From Candidatus Gastranaerophilales bacterium (GTDB taxonomy: Bacteria > Cyanobacteriota > Vampirovibrionia > Gastranaerophilales > Gastranaerophilaceae): DNA of 54,884 bases. The position numbers and the translations under genes were made by a program. Below are positions 1-8,454 of this stretch, one piece after another; within the stretch, counting starts at the first letter, position 1; every line of letters starts with the position of its first letter. Where the stretch lies: assembly GCA_947631645.1 (NCBI GenBank), contig CANRMD010000009.1, positions 1-54,884 on the forward strand. The letters are read 5' to 3'. Below the pieces are notes generated by a model, which worked only from the letters and a program-made list of their open reading frames with translations, had not been told where the DNA came from and did no database searches.

Positions 1-834
1 ATAAATAAACCTGAAAGTAAATATATTTCAAGAGAAATTAAAGTTAAAGGCGGAACAAGCTATGAAATATTGTTTTCGAGTTTAGAGCCTGAATTACAGC
101 AAAAGTTAAGAGAATGCGAAACAAAATCAACAGCTCTTGTACCTCTAAATTACAAACCTCCGATTGTAACGGATAAAGCTCGGCAGACTGCTAATCATAG
201 AATAAACATTGTAAAAGCAGCACTTGAGCATCGAAAAAAATATCCGACTCACAACCAAGCGGACTTTGAATTTTTAGATTTATACAATTCAGGATTATTT
301 TTACCAAAAGCCTATGAGTTTTTAGGAAGTATCTCAATCGGGACTTTAAGAAGATATATTCAAAGCTATAAAAAGAATGAAAGTTTTGATTGTTTAATCC
401 CACAATACAAAATTACAAAACAGGGAGAATACAATGGGATTTTAGATGAAAATATGAAAAAGGTTTTATTAACCTTACTTCTTCATCAAAATAAATTTTC
501 GTTTAATACGGCAATTCGTTTAACTAAACAAATATTAATTAAGCAAGGATATAATGAAGAAAATCTGCCAAGCAACATTACATTCAAAAGATATGCAGAG
601 CTTTTTAAAAGAAATAATTATTCTGAATGGATTTTAAGACGTGAGGGTATGAAAGCATACCACGATAAAGTTGAACCGTATATTGAAAGAGATATTTCAA
701 GAATTGAAGTTGGGGATGTATTAGTTGCAGACGGACACGTTTTAAATTTTCAAGTAATTAATCCATTTACTGGTAAACCAACAAGAGCAACTTTGGTTGG
801 TTTTTTAGATTGGAAATCAACCGCACTTGCCTGA
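1..834 (+). pseudogene. Mu-like transposase (DDE/rve family), truncated remnant
   Basis: The frame is open from the first base of the window, so the true start lies to the left. A TTG at 70 is only an internal candidate. The protein has a helix-rich N-terminal DNA-binding part and then enters the integrase core. The first catalytic Asp is visible in VGDVLVADGH near the end, followed by NPFTGKPTRATLVGFLDW. It then stops after STALA, where MuA-like transposases continue for hundreds of residues, so the second Asp and the Glu are missing and no active enzyme can be made. The break falls where a piece of an apparent MuB-like gene begins on the opposite strand (827-997). I infer a rearranged, dead transposon end. 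Family assignment is fairly sure; the exact subfamily is not. Confidence 0.7.
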
Positions 835-997
835 ATTGGTTTGTTCTTGTTGTAAGATAAATAATCGCATCTTCGCTAAAACTTAAATCAGTTAATTGTT
901 TTAGGATATCTGAAATGTCCTCTTGATTAAATTGTTCAAACTTAAGTGTTTTATAGATTCTATGAAAGATATTAAAATTAGAGGTTTCTCTGACAAT
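827..997 (-). pseudogene. Fragment of a MuB/TniB-like AAA ATPase C-terminus
   Basis: One minus-strand frame is open from 997 down through the junction at about 831. It reads as a typical AAA lid region: HRIYKTLKFEQF, then EDISDILKQLTDL, then SEDAIIYLTTRTNQFRQ. This resembles the C-terminal part of the ATPase that partners Mu-like transposases. It has no start codon, no Walker motifs, and a stop just upstream in frame. In intact elements the ATPase gene follows the transposase on the same strand; here the two fragments face each other. That implies an inversion or a deletion joined at the short sequence around 826-834. Assignment is by pattern only. Confidence 0.45.
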
Positions 998-1152
998 TTA
1001 AAAGATTTGATAAATAAGATTTTTTCTGAAAAAACCTTTGGTAAAATACGTTTTAGAAATAAATAATATACATTTAATTTCTTCCCCTATTCATGTCAAA
1101 GCCATGATACTTTATATCAAAATCTGTGACACTCTGTAGGTTGATCAACAAA

Positions 1153-2349
1153 CTATTTGCCAATCAACCAATCCAAAACATACATTTGTTTTATCCCGTT
1201 ATGCGATACATTGGGGACATTATCCATTGTTAACAAGTATTTTGGATTATGATCTCTTATGCTGTTCAATGACTTTAGTTCTCTATCTAAAGTTGTTTCG
1301 CCCATAACCGTGTCTGCAACCTGATAGTATTCGGTGTATCCGTCTTTTATTGCAACAAAATCAACTTCTTTATTGTCAACTTTTCCAATATATACTTCAT
1401 ATCCGCGCCTTAAAAGTTCCAAATATACAATATTTTCCAAAACATGACCGAAATCTACATATTTTGTGCCAAGTAAATAATATCTTAACCCGATATCAAC
1501 AAGATAATATTTCCCGTTTGTTTCTAAATACTGCTTGCCTTTTATATCATATCGGTTTGCTTTATACAAGATATAGCTTTTACATAAAGCATCTAAATAA
1601 TTTTCTACGGTATGATTTGATATTTTTTTATTCATCGAGGTCATTGTATCGCTGATTTTTTTTGCGGAAGTTGAATTTCCGATATTATCAAACATGAATT
1701 TAACAATATTTTCTAACCCCGTAATATCAGATATTTTATTCCTTTGAACAACATCTTTAAGTATTACAGTGTTATAAATTCCGCTTAGGTATGTTCTTAT
1801 TTGCTCTTTTTCATCATTTAACCATAATACATAGGGGAATGAACTGTTTTCTAAATATTTACGATACCTTGTCTGAATATCAGTGTTATCGCTAAAAAAT
1901 GAGAAATATTCCTTAAATGACAAGGGTAGCATTTCAATTTCAACATATCTGCCGGATAAAAGAGTTGCCAGCTCTCCTGACATAAAATAGGCATTAGAAC
2001 CTGTTATATAAATATCAGTGTTTTCTTTTATATATAAACCATCTATCGCTTTTTGATAATCCCCTACATTCTGAATTTCATCTAAAAAAATGTAATTTTT
2101 TTTATCGGGCTGAAGTTTTGATTTTATGTATTCATAAAGTTTTTTATAATCAGTTAATTCTTCGTTATCAGGGTCTTCAAAGTTAAGCGATATTATTTGC
2201 GATTTTTCTATACCGTTTTTCAATAAATAGTCTTGAAAGAGCTCTAATAAGGTTGATTTACCGCATCTTCTTATACCGGATATTACTTTTATCAGTTTTT
2301 TATCCTTAAAACTTATAAGTTTTTGCAAATATTCATTACGTTCAATCAT
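1153..2349 (-). CDS. AAA family ATPase with C-terminal DUF4143
   Basis: 398 residues. Walker A is GIRRCGKSTLL (about residues 25-35) and Walker B is NYIFLDEIQNV. The C-terminal third has the DUF4143 pattern ENIVYLELLRRGYEVYIGK followed by VDFVA, which resembles a PD-(D/E)xK fold. Proteins of this family are common in gut bacteria and archaea and their function is unknown. The ATG at 2349 is chosen over an upstream in-frame start at 2385 because that longer start lies inside the -35 box of a near-perfect promoter. No Shine-Dalgarno is visible, and the -10 box ends 6 nt before this ATG, so the mRNA is probably leaderless. The gene stands alone, next to the transposon remnant. Confidence 0.85.
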   Translation of the reverse strand: MIERNEYLQKLISFKDKKLIKVISGIRRCGKSTLLELFQDYLLKNGIEKSQIISLNFEDPDNEELTDYKKLYEYIKSKLQPDKKNYIFLDEIQNVGDYQKAIDGLYIKENTDIYITGSNAYFMSGELATLLSGRYVEIEMLPLSFKEYFSFFSDNTDIQTRYRKYLENSSFPYVLWLNDEKEQIRTYLSGIYNTVILKDVVQRNKISDITGLENIVKFMFDNIGNSTSAKKISDTMTSMNKKISNHTVENYLDALCKSYILYKANRYDIKGKQYLETNGKYYLVDIGLRYYLLGTKYVDFGHVLENIVYLELLRRGYEVYIGKVDNKEVDFVAIKDGYTEYYQVADTVMGETTLDRELKSLNSIRDHNPKYLLTMDNVPNVSHNGIKQMYVLDWLIGK

Positions 2350-2355
2350 ACACAC

Positions 2356-2385
2356 ATTATAAACTACTTTCTTAAAAAATGTCAA
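2356..2385 (-). promoter_or_regulatory. Near-consensus sigma-70 promoter for the DUF4143 ATPase
   Basis: Read on the minus strand: TTGACA (2385-2380), an 18-nt spacer, then TATAAT (2361-2356). Both boxes match the consensus exactly. The start codon begins 6 nt after the -10 box, where transcription itself would be expected to begin. Confidence 0.7.
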
Positions 2386-2925
2386 GTTTTGGAAATGTGT
2401 TTCTAAAAATATGTAAAAATAAAATTTTTTGGAATTAATTTATTAACATTTAATATAACTTTATAAAAAAGTATCAGAAATTCTAAGAATGAATTATCAG
2501 GGAGCTTTAAAATGCATCCCTCTAAATGGCATTAAAATTGAGAGTCTTCTATAATTTACGACCCATTTTTCTCAATCTTTCTGAGAATTTTTAATAACTG
2601 GGCACGATAAATACGGAAGAATAATCGGAAGTTATAAGTAAATTATTTGAAATTATCTTGCCGAAATAATCAAACTAAGTGATTCAAATAATCAAACGAT
2701 GTGTTTCTTTACAGTATATTTAAAATCCGTTTTGACAGGAAGTTTTGTAACATTAACTTGGCATATATGCCTAATAACACTAGCACATAGCAAGTAGGAA
2801 CTCGTTAAGCACCAAAATGGTCGAATTGGACTTTTATTGGCCTTAAGATAACAAAATTTTATTGATAATTCAAAATTTGTTAATAAGTGTAAAAACTGAT
2901 AAATCGGAATTGAAAATTATAATTA
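2386..2925. other. 540-base intergenic stretch without a recognisable gene
   Basis: No convincing ORF or RNA gene was found on either strand. The sequence holds scattered stops, a short repeated AAATAATCAAAC motif near 2660-2700, and a small inverted repeat (AGGGA with TCCCT) near 2500-2522. It may be a decayed gene, but I cannot name one. Confidence 0.4.
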
Positions 2926-3963
2926 TTAAATTAAATACAACTTCTGAACATCTTTTAAATAATCGACGTATTGTTCTTTCAGGCTTTTTGGCGAAATAAT
3001 TTCAACATTTACTCCCCATTTAAAAATATTCCACAAAATTGATTTTGTGCCTGAAGATGTAAATGTTACGACTACATCGCCATTTTTTTGCTGTTTTATT
3101 TGTTGTGTCGGATGAAAATTATATTTAATTACATCATCTGCAATTTCTTTTTTAAATTTTAATTTAACTTTAATCGGCTTATCATGAAAAATACCAAAAG
3201 AAGAATTTGCCCATTCTTTTAAATTAAAATCCGAGACAGGTGTAAAATATTCATCAAGCACTTTTATATCAGATATTCTATGAAGCAGATATTGTTTAAT
3301 TTTCCCGTCATTTTTTGCAACAAGAAAGTGCCTTTCTCCATATAAAATTCCTAAAGGTTCTGCCTTAATTGTCTTTTTCGGTTTTAAACCTTTTTGAATT
3401 CTATATCCTGCAATATTTTTTTCATTCAAATCAAAATAATCTTTTGCCTGGTAATCAAATTGAAGTTTTTTCATTGATTTTAATGCTGTTCTGATATTGC
3501 TTAAAACAGATTTTTCTATATTAAAACTTGCACCTTGTCTTAGTGCATAACCTTCTGATTCTAATAATACTTCCGTATCATTTTCAAGTGTGGTTAAGTT
3601 AGGATTATTTGCACTTTTTATACCTTCAATAACTTTATCCAAAACAAATATTTTATCTGATAAATTATTTATTTTACATAACTTTTTGATACTTTCTAAA
3701 TCAGCAATATCATCAGAGTTAAAATCAAATAAATTAACAGGTTTACCTTTAAAACTCCATCGTTTGATTTTTGAATTTGTCTGCAATTCCGTTACCTGTG
3801 GATAAAGACTCATTATAATATCTTTCATTCTTTGAGCTGTTCTGCGAGATACATTATAACTTTCTTGTATCTCTTTTAAGCTGACTCCTAAAGTATTTGA
3901 CTGCATTGTCATAATTAAATCAATAATATTTAAAATTCTTTCATATCTATAATCATCTTTCAT
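2926..3963 (-). CDS. WYL-domain transcriptional regulator
   Basis: 345 residues. An N-terminal winged helix-turn-helix (about residues 8-60, with SLKEIQESYNVSRRTAQRMK) is followed by a WYL domain (about 165-260, with PLGILYGERHFLVA and LLHRISDIKVL). A C-terminal extension ends in the WCX-like region, including SILWNIFKWGVNVEII. Known: WYL proteins are ligand-sensing regulators, often beside defence or DNA-damage genes. The gene lies 19 nt downstream of the WG-repeat gene on the same strand, so the two are probably co-transcribed from the promoter near 4860. Its ligand and targets cannot be read from sequence. Confidence 0.85.
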   Translation of the reverse strand: MKDDYRYERILNIIDLIMTMQSNTLGVSLKEIQESYNVSRRTAQRMKDIIMSLYPQVTELQTNSKIKRWSFKGKPVNLFDFNSDDIADLESIKKLCKINNLSDKIFVLDKVIEGIKSANNPNLTTLENDTEVLLESEGYALRQGASFNIEKSVLSNIRTALKSMKKLQFDYQAKDYFDLNEKNIAGYRIQKGLKPKKTIKAEPLGILYGERHFLVAKNDGKIKQYLLHRISDIKVLDEYFTPVSDFNLKEWANSSFGIFHDKPIKVKLKFKKEIADDVIKYNFHPTQQIKQQKNGDVVVTFTSSGTKSILWNIFKWGVNVEIISPKSLKEQYVDYLKDVQKLYLI

Positions 3964-3982
3964 ACAAAATCTCTCTTAAATT

Positions 3983-4822
3983 TTATTTCCAAAGTTTTTC
4001 TCCGTTTTCATCAAAGAGTTCTTTTTTATTTTTATAATTTACCATAAAAGCTGCTTTTTTATTTTCGTTAGTACAAAAAGAAATATAATCATACTTGAAG
4101 TCTAGGATAGTTTTTCCTTCGTAATTTATTACACCATATTTATCATCTATTATGCCTATATAAAATTCTCCGTCGTTGTTGCTAGATAAATTTTCATAAA
4201 CAAAATCAGAAATAATTTCATCATTTAAAGTTATTAATCCGTATTTAGAATCCTTTTCTGCTATAAAACAAGGTCTTGTTGAAGAAACCGCAACAACTGA
4301 ATCGTATTTTATTGCAGCCACCATTTTCCCGTTAATATCAGCCAGCCCAAAGAGATTATCTTTTTCACAAGACCAATAATTTTCGCTCTCCATAATATGG
4401 TCATATATGGGTTCTAATATTATATTTGAATTTTTATCTATTACTCCTTCGTACCCTTCAACATTAGCAATATAATAACCTGAAATACGACAAAGAATGC
4501 CCAATAGTTTTATCGGATATTTATATTTAAAATCAAAAACAACTTCCCCTTTTTTATTCAACAAACCCCATTTGTAGTTTTTGCTCATTGTACAATAATC
4601 TTTGTTTATTCCGGCATGCATTGCAAAAAAGAAGTCTAATTCATCTTCAAACATTTTATTATCTTTATACCCCTTAACACATCGAGGCAGATTGTTTTCC
4701 ATAATATCATAGACAAATTCCGTTATAGGTTTACCCGTGTTAGTGTCAATAAGTCCTGCTTTGCCGTTTTTATAGGCAATCGTAAAATTACTGTCAGTGT
4801 AGTTATAAATTTCATCATACAT
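3983..4822 (-). CDS. WG-repeat protein
   Basis: 279 residues built from about six WG (KWG) repeats of the form KYGLIT..G..I..FxYD. Examples are NGKAGLIDTNTGKPI, YKWGLLNKKGEVVFDFKY, DNLFGLADINGKMVA and DKYGVINYEGKTILDFKYD. No signal peptide or membrane segment is seen, so it is likely cytoplasmic. WG repeats form a beta-propeller-like surface and the family has no single known function. A good Shine-Dalgarno (AAAGGAG) lies about 8 nt before the ATG. It is the first gene of a likely two-gene unit with the WYL regulator, behind an operator-like palindrome at 4859-4879. Confidence 0.85.
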   Translation of the reverse strand: MYDEIYNYTDSNFTIAYKNGKAGLIDTNTGKPITEFVYDIMENNLPRCVKGYKDNKMFEDELDFFFAMHAGINKDYCTMSKNYKWGLLNKKGEVVFDFKYKYPIKLLGILCRISGYYIANVEGYEGVIDKNSNIILEPIYDHIMESENYWSCEKDNLFGLADINGKMVAAIKYDSVVAVSSTRPCFIAEKDSKYGLITLNDEIISDFVYENLSSNNDGEFYIGIIDDKYGVINYEGKTILDFKYDYISFCTNENKKAAFMVNYKNKKELFDENGEKLWK

Positions 4823-4858
4823 ATTTATGCTCCTTTCAAAAATTATTATATTTTATAT

Positions 4859-4879
4859 ATGTGTCAATTTCGGACACAT
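4859..4879 (-). promoter_or_regulatory. Operator-like inverted repeat overlapping a -35 box
   Basis: A perfect 7-bp inverted repeat, ATGTGTC / GACACAT, separated by 7 nt, 37 nt before the WG-repeat gene. Read toward that gene, the near arm contains TTGACA (4867-4862), a consensus -35 box. A bound repressor would therefore block transcription. The neighbouring XRE regulator (4915-5271) is the obvious candidate binder. The -10 box is not clear: TATAAT at 4850-4845 is only 11 nt away. Confidence 0.5.
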
Positions 4880-4914
4880 GTGTAATTTAAGGAACATAAT
4901 AAACATTAATTAAT

Positions 4915-5271
4915 CTATAAAATAAAATCAAAAAGAGTTTTTATATCAATATCTAAAGCATTGGCGATATTTTCAAGGCTTTTTATTGTAATATTTGTTT
5001 TGCCTCTTTCAAGCAGACCTACAAAAGAGCGGTTTAAATCAGCTTTTTCCGCAAGTGTTTCCTGTGAATATCCCCTGTCAGTTCTTATAATTCGAACTTT
5101 ATGCCCAAGCTTTTTAATTGTATCAACATTTCTCATATACAAAATTTTATTTTTTATTTGTTCAATCTTTTTTTCAAAATTCTCAAAATAATTTTTTGCT
5201 TTTTTTCTTATTTTATTTCTTTTTTTTGCCCTTAGGATATCTATTATATTTTGAATAATTTGAAGTTTCAT
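4915..5271 (-). CDS. XRE-family helix-turn-helix regulator
   Basis: 118 residues. The C-terminal half is a lambda-Cro/XRE HTH (about 52-112: LGHKVRIIRTDRGYSQETLA, then NRSFVGLLERGKTNITIKSL). The N-terminal 45 residues are highly basic and predicted helical, which is unusual for the family. Neither the ATG at 5271 nor the internal ATG at 5136 (Met46) has a good Shine-Dalgarno, so the true start may be Met46, giving a compact 73-residue HTH protein. It probably controls the adjacent WG/WYL unit, because a palindrome lies just beyond its 3' end. Confidence 0.8.
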   Translation of the reverse strand: MKLQIIQNIIDILRAKKRNKIRKKAKNYFENFEKKIEQIKNKILYMRNVDTIKKLGHKVRIIRTDRGYSQETLAEKADLNRSFVGLLERGKTNITIKSLENIANALDIDIKTLFDFIL

Positions 5272-5417
5272 TTTTTTAATTAGCCTAGTTTTTGGTTTTT
5301 TGCACTTATTATACTTTGAGAAAAATAATTAAGTCAAGTTAGGGTATAATATAGTAAATTGAAAATGTAAAATTATATAAAATATGGGATAAAAGTATTT
5401 TTCATCATAAAAGTCTA

Positions 5418-5426
5418 TGATATAAT
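5418..5426 (+). promoter_or_regulatory. Extended -10 promoter upstream of the phosphoramidate cassette
   Basis: TGA-TATAAT, an extended -10 box, lies about 60 nt before the small ORF at 5487 and 220 nt before the glutamine-kinase gene. The -35 region is weak. It is the best promoter candidate for the 5487-9846 unit. Confidence 0.4.
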
Positions 5427-5486
5427 TGAAAATTATATGTAATCAGTTTTTTGAAATTAATTATATTTTTTATAAGGAAATAAGTT

Positions 5487-5663
5487 ATGGATGAAAAAAT
5501 TATTAATAAATTAAACAAATTCCCCCCCCCCATAATATATTATGTGTTTTATAAAAAATTATGTTTAAATTTAAAATATAATAATTTGAAAAATTTTTCC
5601 TTTTTTGTTGTGAACAAAAAAGCATTGCTGTATGAAAGGTTATTTTATGAAAATTTCATATAG
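5487..5663 (+). CDS. Short ORF spanning a C10 tract, possible phase-variable leader
   Basis: 58 codons. The start has a fair Shine-Dalgarno (AAGGA at 5474-5478) and reads MDEKIINKLNKFPPPIIYYV; the three prolines are encoded by the homopolymer. The ORF ends 17 nt inside the next gene, so the two are close enough for translational coupling. With 9 or 11 C the frame meets a stop 1 or 8 codons past the prolines, so tract length would switch the end of this peptide and possibly the coupling. I do not recognise the peptide. It may be a leader or a remnant of a longer phase-variable gene. Confidence 0.35.
   Translation: MDEKIINKLNKFPPPIIYYVFYKKLCLNLKYNNLKNFSFFVVNKKALLYERLFYENFI
5522..5531 (+). repeat. 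Poly-C homopolymer tract, 10 C
   Basis: Ten consecutive C in an otherwise very AT-rich intergenic region, 116 nt before the start of the glutamine-kinase gene. Homopolymers of this length are classic substrates for slipped-strand mispairing. The exact length could vary within the population or be a base-calling error. Confidence 0.85.
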
Positions 5664-8454
5664 CTTTGGTATTGTAGATTTACTTCATTACGGACATATA
5701 AAAGCATTTATAAAAGCTAAAAAAAAATCTGATTTACATATATTTGGTTTAATAAAAGATAATGCTATTATTGATTGGTTTGGTCAGTTACTTTCAACGT
5801 ACGAAGAACGAAAACAAACATTGGAGTGCCTTACTAATATTGATGAAATTATTCCTCAAGATACATTTGATTGTACAAATAATTTAAAGAAAATTCATGA
5901 AAAATATCCAGATGCACAAATAATATTGTATAGAGGTTCAAATTGGAAGATTTTACCATCTGAAGAGTTTTTAAAATCAATAAATTGTAAAATTGAAATT
6001 ATTCCATATTATAAAAAATTATCTCCCGAAAATATATATTATCATTTAAAAAAAGATAATAATATTTCCGTTAAAAGAAGTGATATAATTTCTACAAAGG
6101 CTAATACACTTATTAATCTGCAAAAAAAATTAAAAAAATCAAAAATTGAAGATATTCTTGTTGTTACAGAGGCAGAATTTAATAAAAATAAAATATTTTT
6201 ATCAGAAAAAATCAAAAATAAATTTAAAGGAAAAAAAGTAATAGTAAGAAGTTCTTGTTCTATGGAAGACGGCTTCCAAAATTCAAATGCAGGATGCTTT
6301 GAAAGTATTTTAAATGTTAATTCAAAGAGTAAAAAAGAAATAGAAAATGCTATAAAAAAAGTTGCCGATTCCTATGAAAAAGTTGCCGGCATGAAAAAAT
6401 CCGACGAGCAAATTTTAATTCAAACACAGACTGATAATATAAAATGCTCCGGTGTTATTTTTACCAGAGATATTCAAGAAAACAGACCTTACTATTTGAT
6501 AAATTATGATGATAACGGTTCTACCGATTCGGTTACTTCAGGGGTTTCTAATAAAACCATAAGAATATTACGTAGTTGTAATTCTGATTGTGTTGAAAAG
6601 GGTTGGAAATCTCTCCTTTCTGCTGTACGGGAAATTGAAAATATATTGACTGATGTAATTCTTGATATTGAATTTGCCATAAAAAATGACGGAGAAATTG
6701 TTATATTTCAAGTAAGACCGTTAGCAGCGAATTATAAATATAAAAAAGAGGATAAAGAAGATAATTTTAATAAATTAATATATATGGCTAAAAGTAAGTA
6801 TTTACAAATTTTAGATGCATATTCAAATAAACCGATGATGTATTCTGATATGGCATTTTGGAACCCCGCAGAAATTATAGGATCTAATCCTAAAAATCTT
6901 GATTATTCTTTGTATAAAGAAATTATTACTTCTTGCCCATGGAATGAAGGATTAGTTCCAATGGGATATAAAGAAGTAAAACATAATCTTATGCAAAGAT
7001 TTGCCAATAAGCCTTATATCTCTTTAGATTACTCGTTTCGTTCTTTAACTTTAGCTTCTTTTAACGAAAGAATAACTAATAAACTGATTGAATTTTATAA
7101 GAAAAAACTCAAAAATAACCTTAATTTGCACGATAAGATAGAATTTGAAATCGTTTTAAGCAGTTTGGATTTTGAAACCGACGACAAACTTAATGAATTA
7201 AAAGATAATGGCTTTAATCAACATGAAATTAAAGAAATAAAAACTTTACTTCATGGATTTACACAAGATGCTTTAAATAAATACTTTACAGTATTGACAC
7301 AAGATTTAAAAAGCTTGTCTCTTTTAGAAAAAACAAGACAAAACGTTCAAAATAAAATTGAGAATGAAACATTAACTTTTAATAAATTAATTAATTATTT
7401 TAAAATTTTAATTTCAAGTTTAAAAATTAACGGAACTCCTCAATTCGCAAGACAGGCAAGATATGCCTTTATTGCTAAATCATTTTGTAAAACACTTGTT
7501 TCAAAATCATATATACCATTTCATATTATGACAAATTTTATGTTGGGAATTGATACGGTTGCCGGTCAATTTACAAAAGATTTTGAATTGTTTTTAAATA
7601 ATAAGATTTCACCAGATGAATTTAACTTAAAATATGGTCATCTTAGAGCCGGAACATATGATATAACATCACCTGTTTATTCTGATATTAATTTTATTAA
7701 AGAATATAGTAAAAACAGTAATCCTCAAAATTTTTGCAAATATGATAAAAGTATTGATGAAAATTTATTTAAAATGTCACTTGAAAAATTAAATTTAAAA
7801 TGTGATGATTTTGTAAAATTTTTAAAAACCTCTATTCAACAAAGAGAATATTTTAAATTTGAATTTACTAAATCGCTTTCTCTTGCAATAGAATTGCTGG
7901 CCAAAATTGCAAATTTAACAGGTTATACAAGAAATGACTTTTCATTTTTATATTTAAATGATATTTATGCTTCGGATTATTATGAAAATGAGTGGGATTT
8001 AAAAGATTTTTGGAATTCTTTAATATTAAGCAGAAAAGAACATTGGGAATTAAATTCTCAAATTGAACTTCCGGATGTTATTTTTAATGAAAGTAACTTC
8101 TATTTCATAAAATTAGAGCAAGCAAGACCAAATTTTATCACAGATAAATTGATTGAGGGCCAAATTGTTGATTTGGAAAATGATAAAGATTCGGATATTT
8201 CAGGGAAAATAGTGTTAATAGAAAAAGCAGACCCGGGATATGACTGGATATTTACAAAAAATATAAAAGGATTAATTACTAAATACGGTGGGGTTGCTTC
8301 ACATATGTCAATAAGATGCTCTGAATTTAATTTGCCTGCAGCAATCGGTGTTGGGGAAAAAATATTTACTGAAATCTCCAATTTTAAATTTCTCAAAATG
8401 GATTGTAAATTAGGTAAAATCAAAAATGGAGAAAAGAAAGTTTGTTTAGTTTAA
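5647..8454 (+). CDS. TagD-like cytidylyltransferase fused to L-glutamine kinase (Cj1418-like)
   Basis: 935 residues from the ATG at 5647, chosen because AAAGG lies about 8 nt upstream; the ATG at 5632 has no such site. Residues 1-130 are a HIGH-type nucleotidyltransferase (GIVDLLHYGH), like glycerol-3-phosphate cytidylyltransferase. Residues about 150-360 are the ATP-grasp half of PEP-synthase/PPDK enzymes (VRSSCSMEDG near 200, FQVRPLA near 354). A long central region follows, then the swivelling phosphohistidine domain (GGVASHMS, His886). Known: this ATP-grasp/phosphohistidine layout occurs in Campylobacter Cj1418, which phosphorylates the amide nitrogen of L-glutamine. The two following genes match its pathway partners, which makes that role much more likely than PEP synthase. 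The N-terminal fusion is unusual and its substrate is unknown. Confidence 0.8.
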   Translation: MKISYSFGIVDLLHYGHIKAFIKAKKKSDLHIFGLIKDNAIIDWFGQLLSTYEERKQTLECLTNIDEIIPQDTFDCTNNLKKIHEKYPDAQIILYRGSNWKILPSEEFLKSINCKIEIIPYYKKLSPENIYYHLKKDNNISVKRSDIISTKANTLINLQKKLKKSKIEDILVVTEAEFNKNKIFLSEKIKNKFKGKKVIVRSSCSMEDGFQNSNAGCFESILNVNSKSKKEIENAIKKVADSYEKVAGMKKSDEQILIQTQTDNIKCSGVIFTRDIQENRPYYLINYDDNGSTDSVTSGVSNKTIRILRSCNSDCVEKGWKSLLSAVREIENILTDVILDIEFAIKNDGEIVIFQVRPLAANYKYKKEDKEDNFNKLIYMAKSKYLQILDAYSNKPMMYSDMAFWNPAEIIGSNPKNLDYSLYKEIITSCPWNEGLVPMGYKEVKHNLMQRFANKPYISLDYSFRSLTLASFNERITNKLIEFYKKKLKNNLNLHDKIEFEIVLSSLDFETDDKLNELKDNGFNQHEIKEIKTLLHGFTQDALNKYFTVLTQDLKSLSLLEKTRQNVQNKIENETLTFNKLINYFKILISSLKINGTPQFARQARYAFIAKSFCKTLVSKSYIPFHIMTNFMLGIDTVAGQFTKDFELFLNNKISPDEFNLKYGHLRAGTYDITSPVYSDINFIKEYSKNSNPQNFCKYDKSIDENLFKMSLEKLNLKCDDFVKFLKTSIQQREYFKFEFTKSLSLAIELLAKIANLTGYTRNDFSFLYLNDIYASDYYENEWDLKDFWNSLILSRKEHWELNSQIELPDVIFNESNFYFIKLEQARPNFITDKLIEGQIVDLENDKDSDISGKIVLIEKADPGYDWIFTKNIKGLITKYGGVASHMSIRCSEFNLPAAIGVGEKIFTEISNFKFLKMDCKLGKIKNGEKKVCLV

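Noticed and set aside
962-1027. Short plus-strand ORF beginning MKDIKIRGFS
   Set aside because: Only 21 codons before a stop, no ribosome site, and it lies over the minus-strand ATPase fragment.
2350-2385. Longer start of the DUF4143 ATPase
   Set aside because: It would begin inside the -35 box of a near-perfect promoter, and the family starts at MIERNEYL.
5522-5531. The C tract as a direct frame switch for the glutamine-kinase gene
   Set aside because: I checked 9, 10 and 11 C: none joins the short ORF in frame to the large gene, so any effect must be indirect (coupling or transcription).
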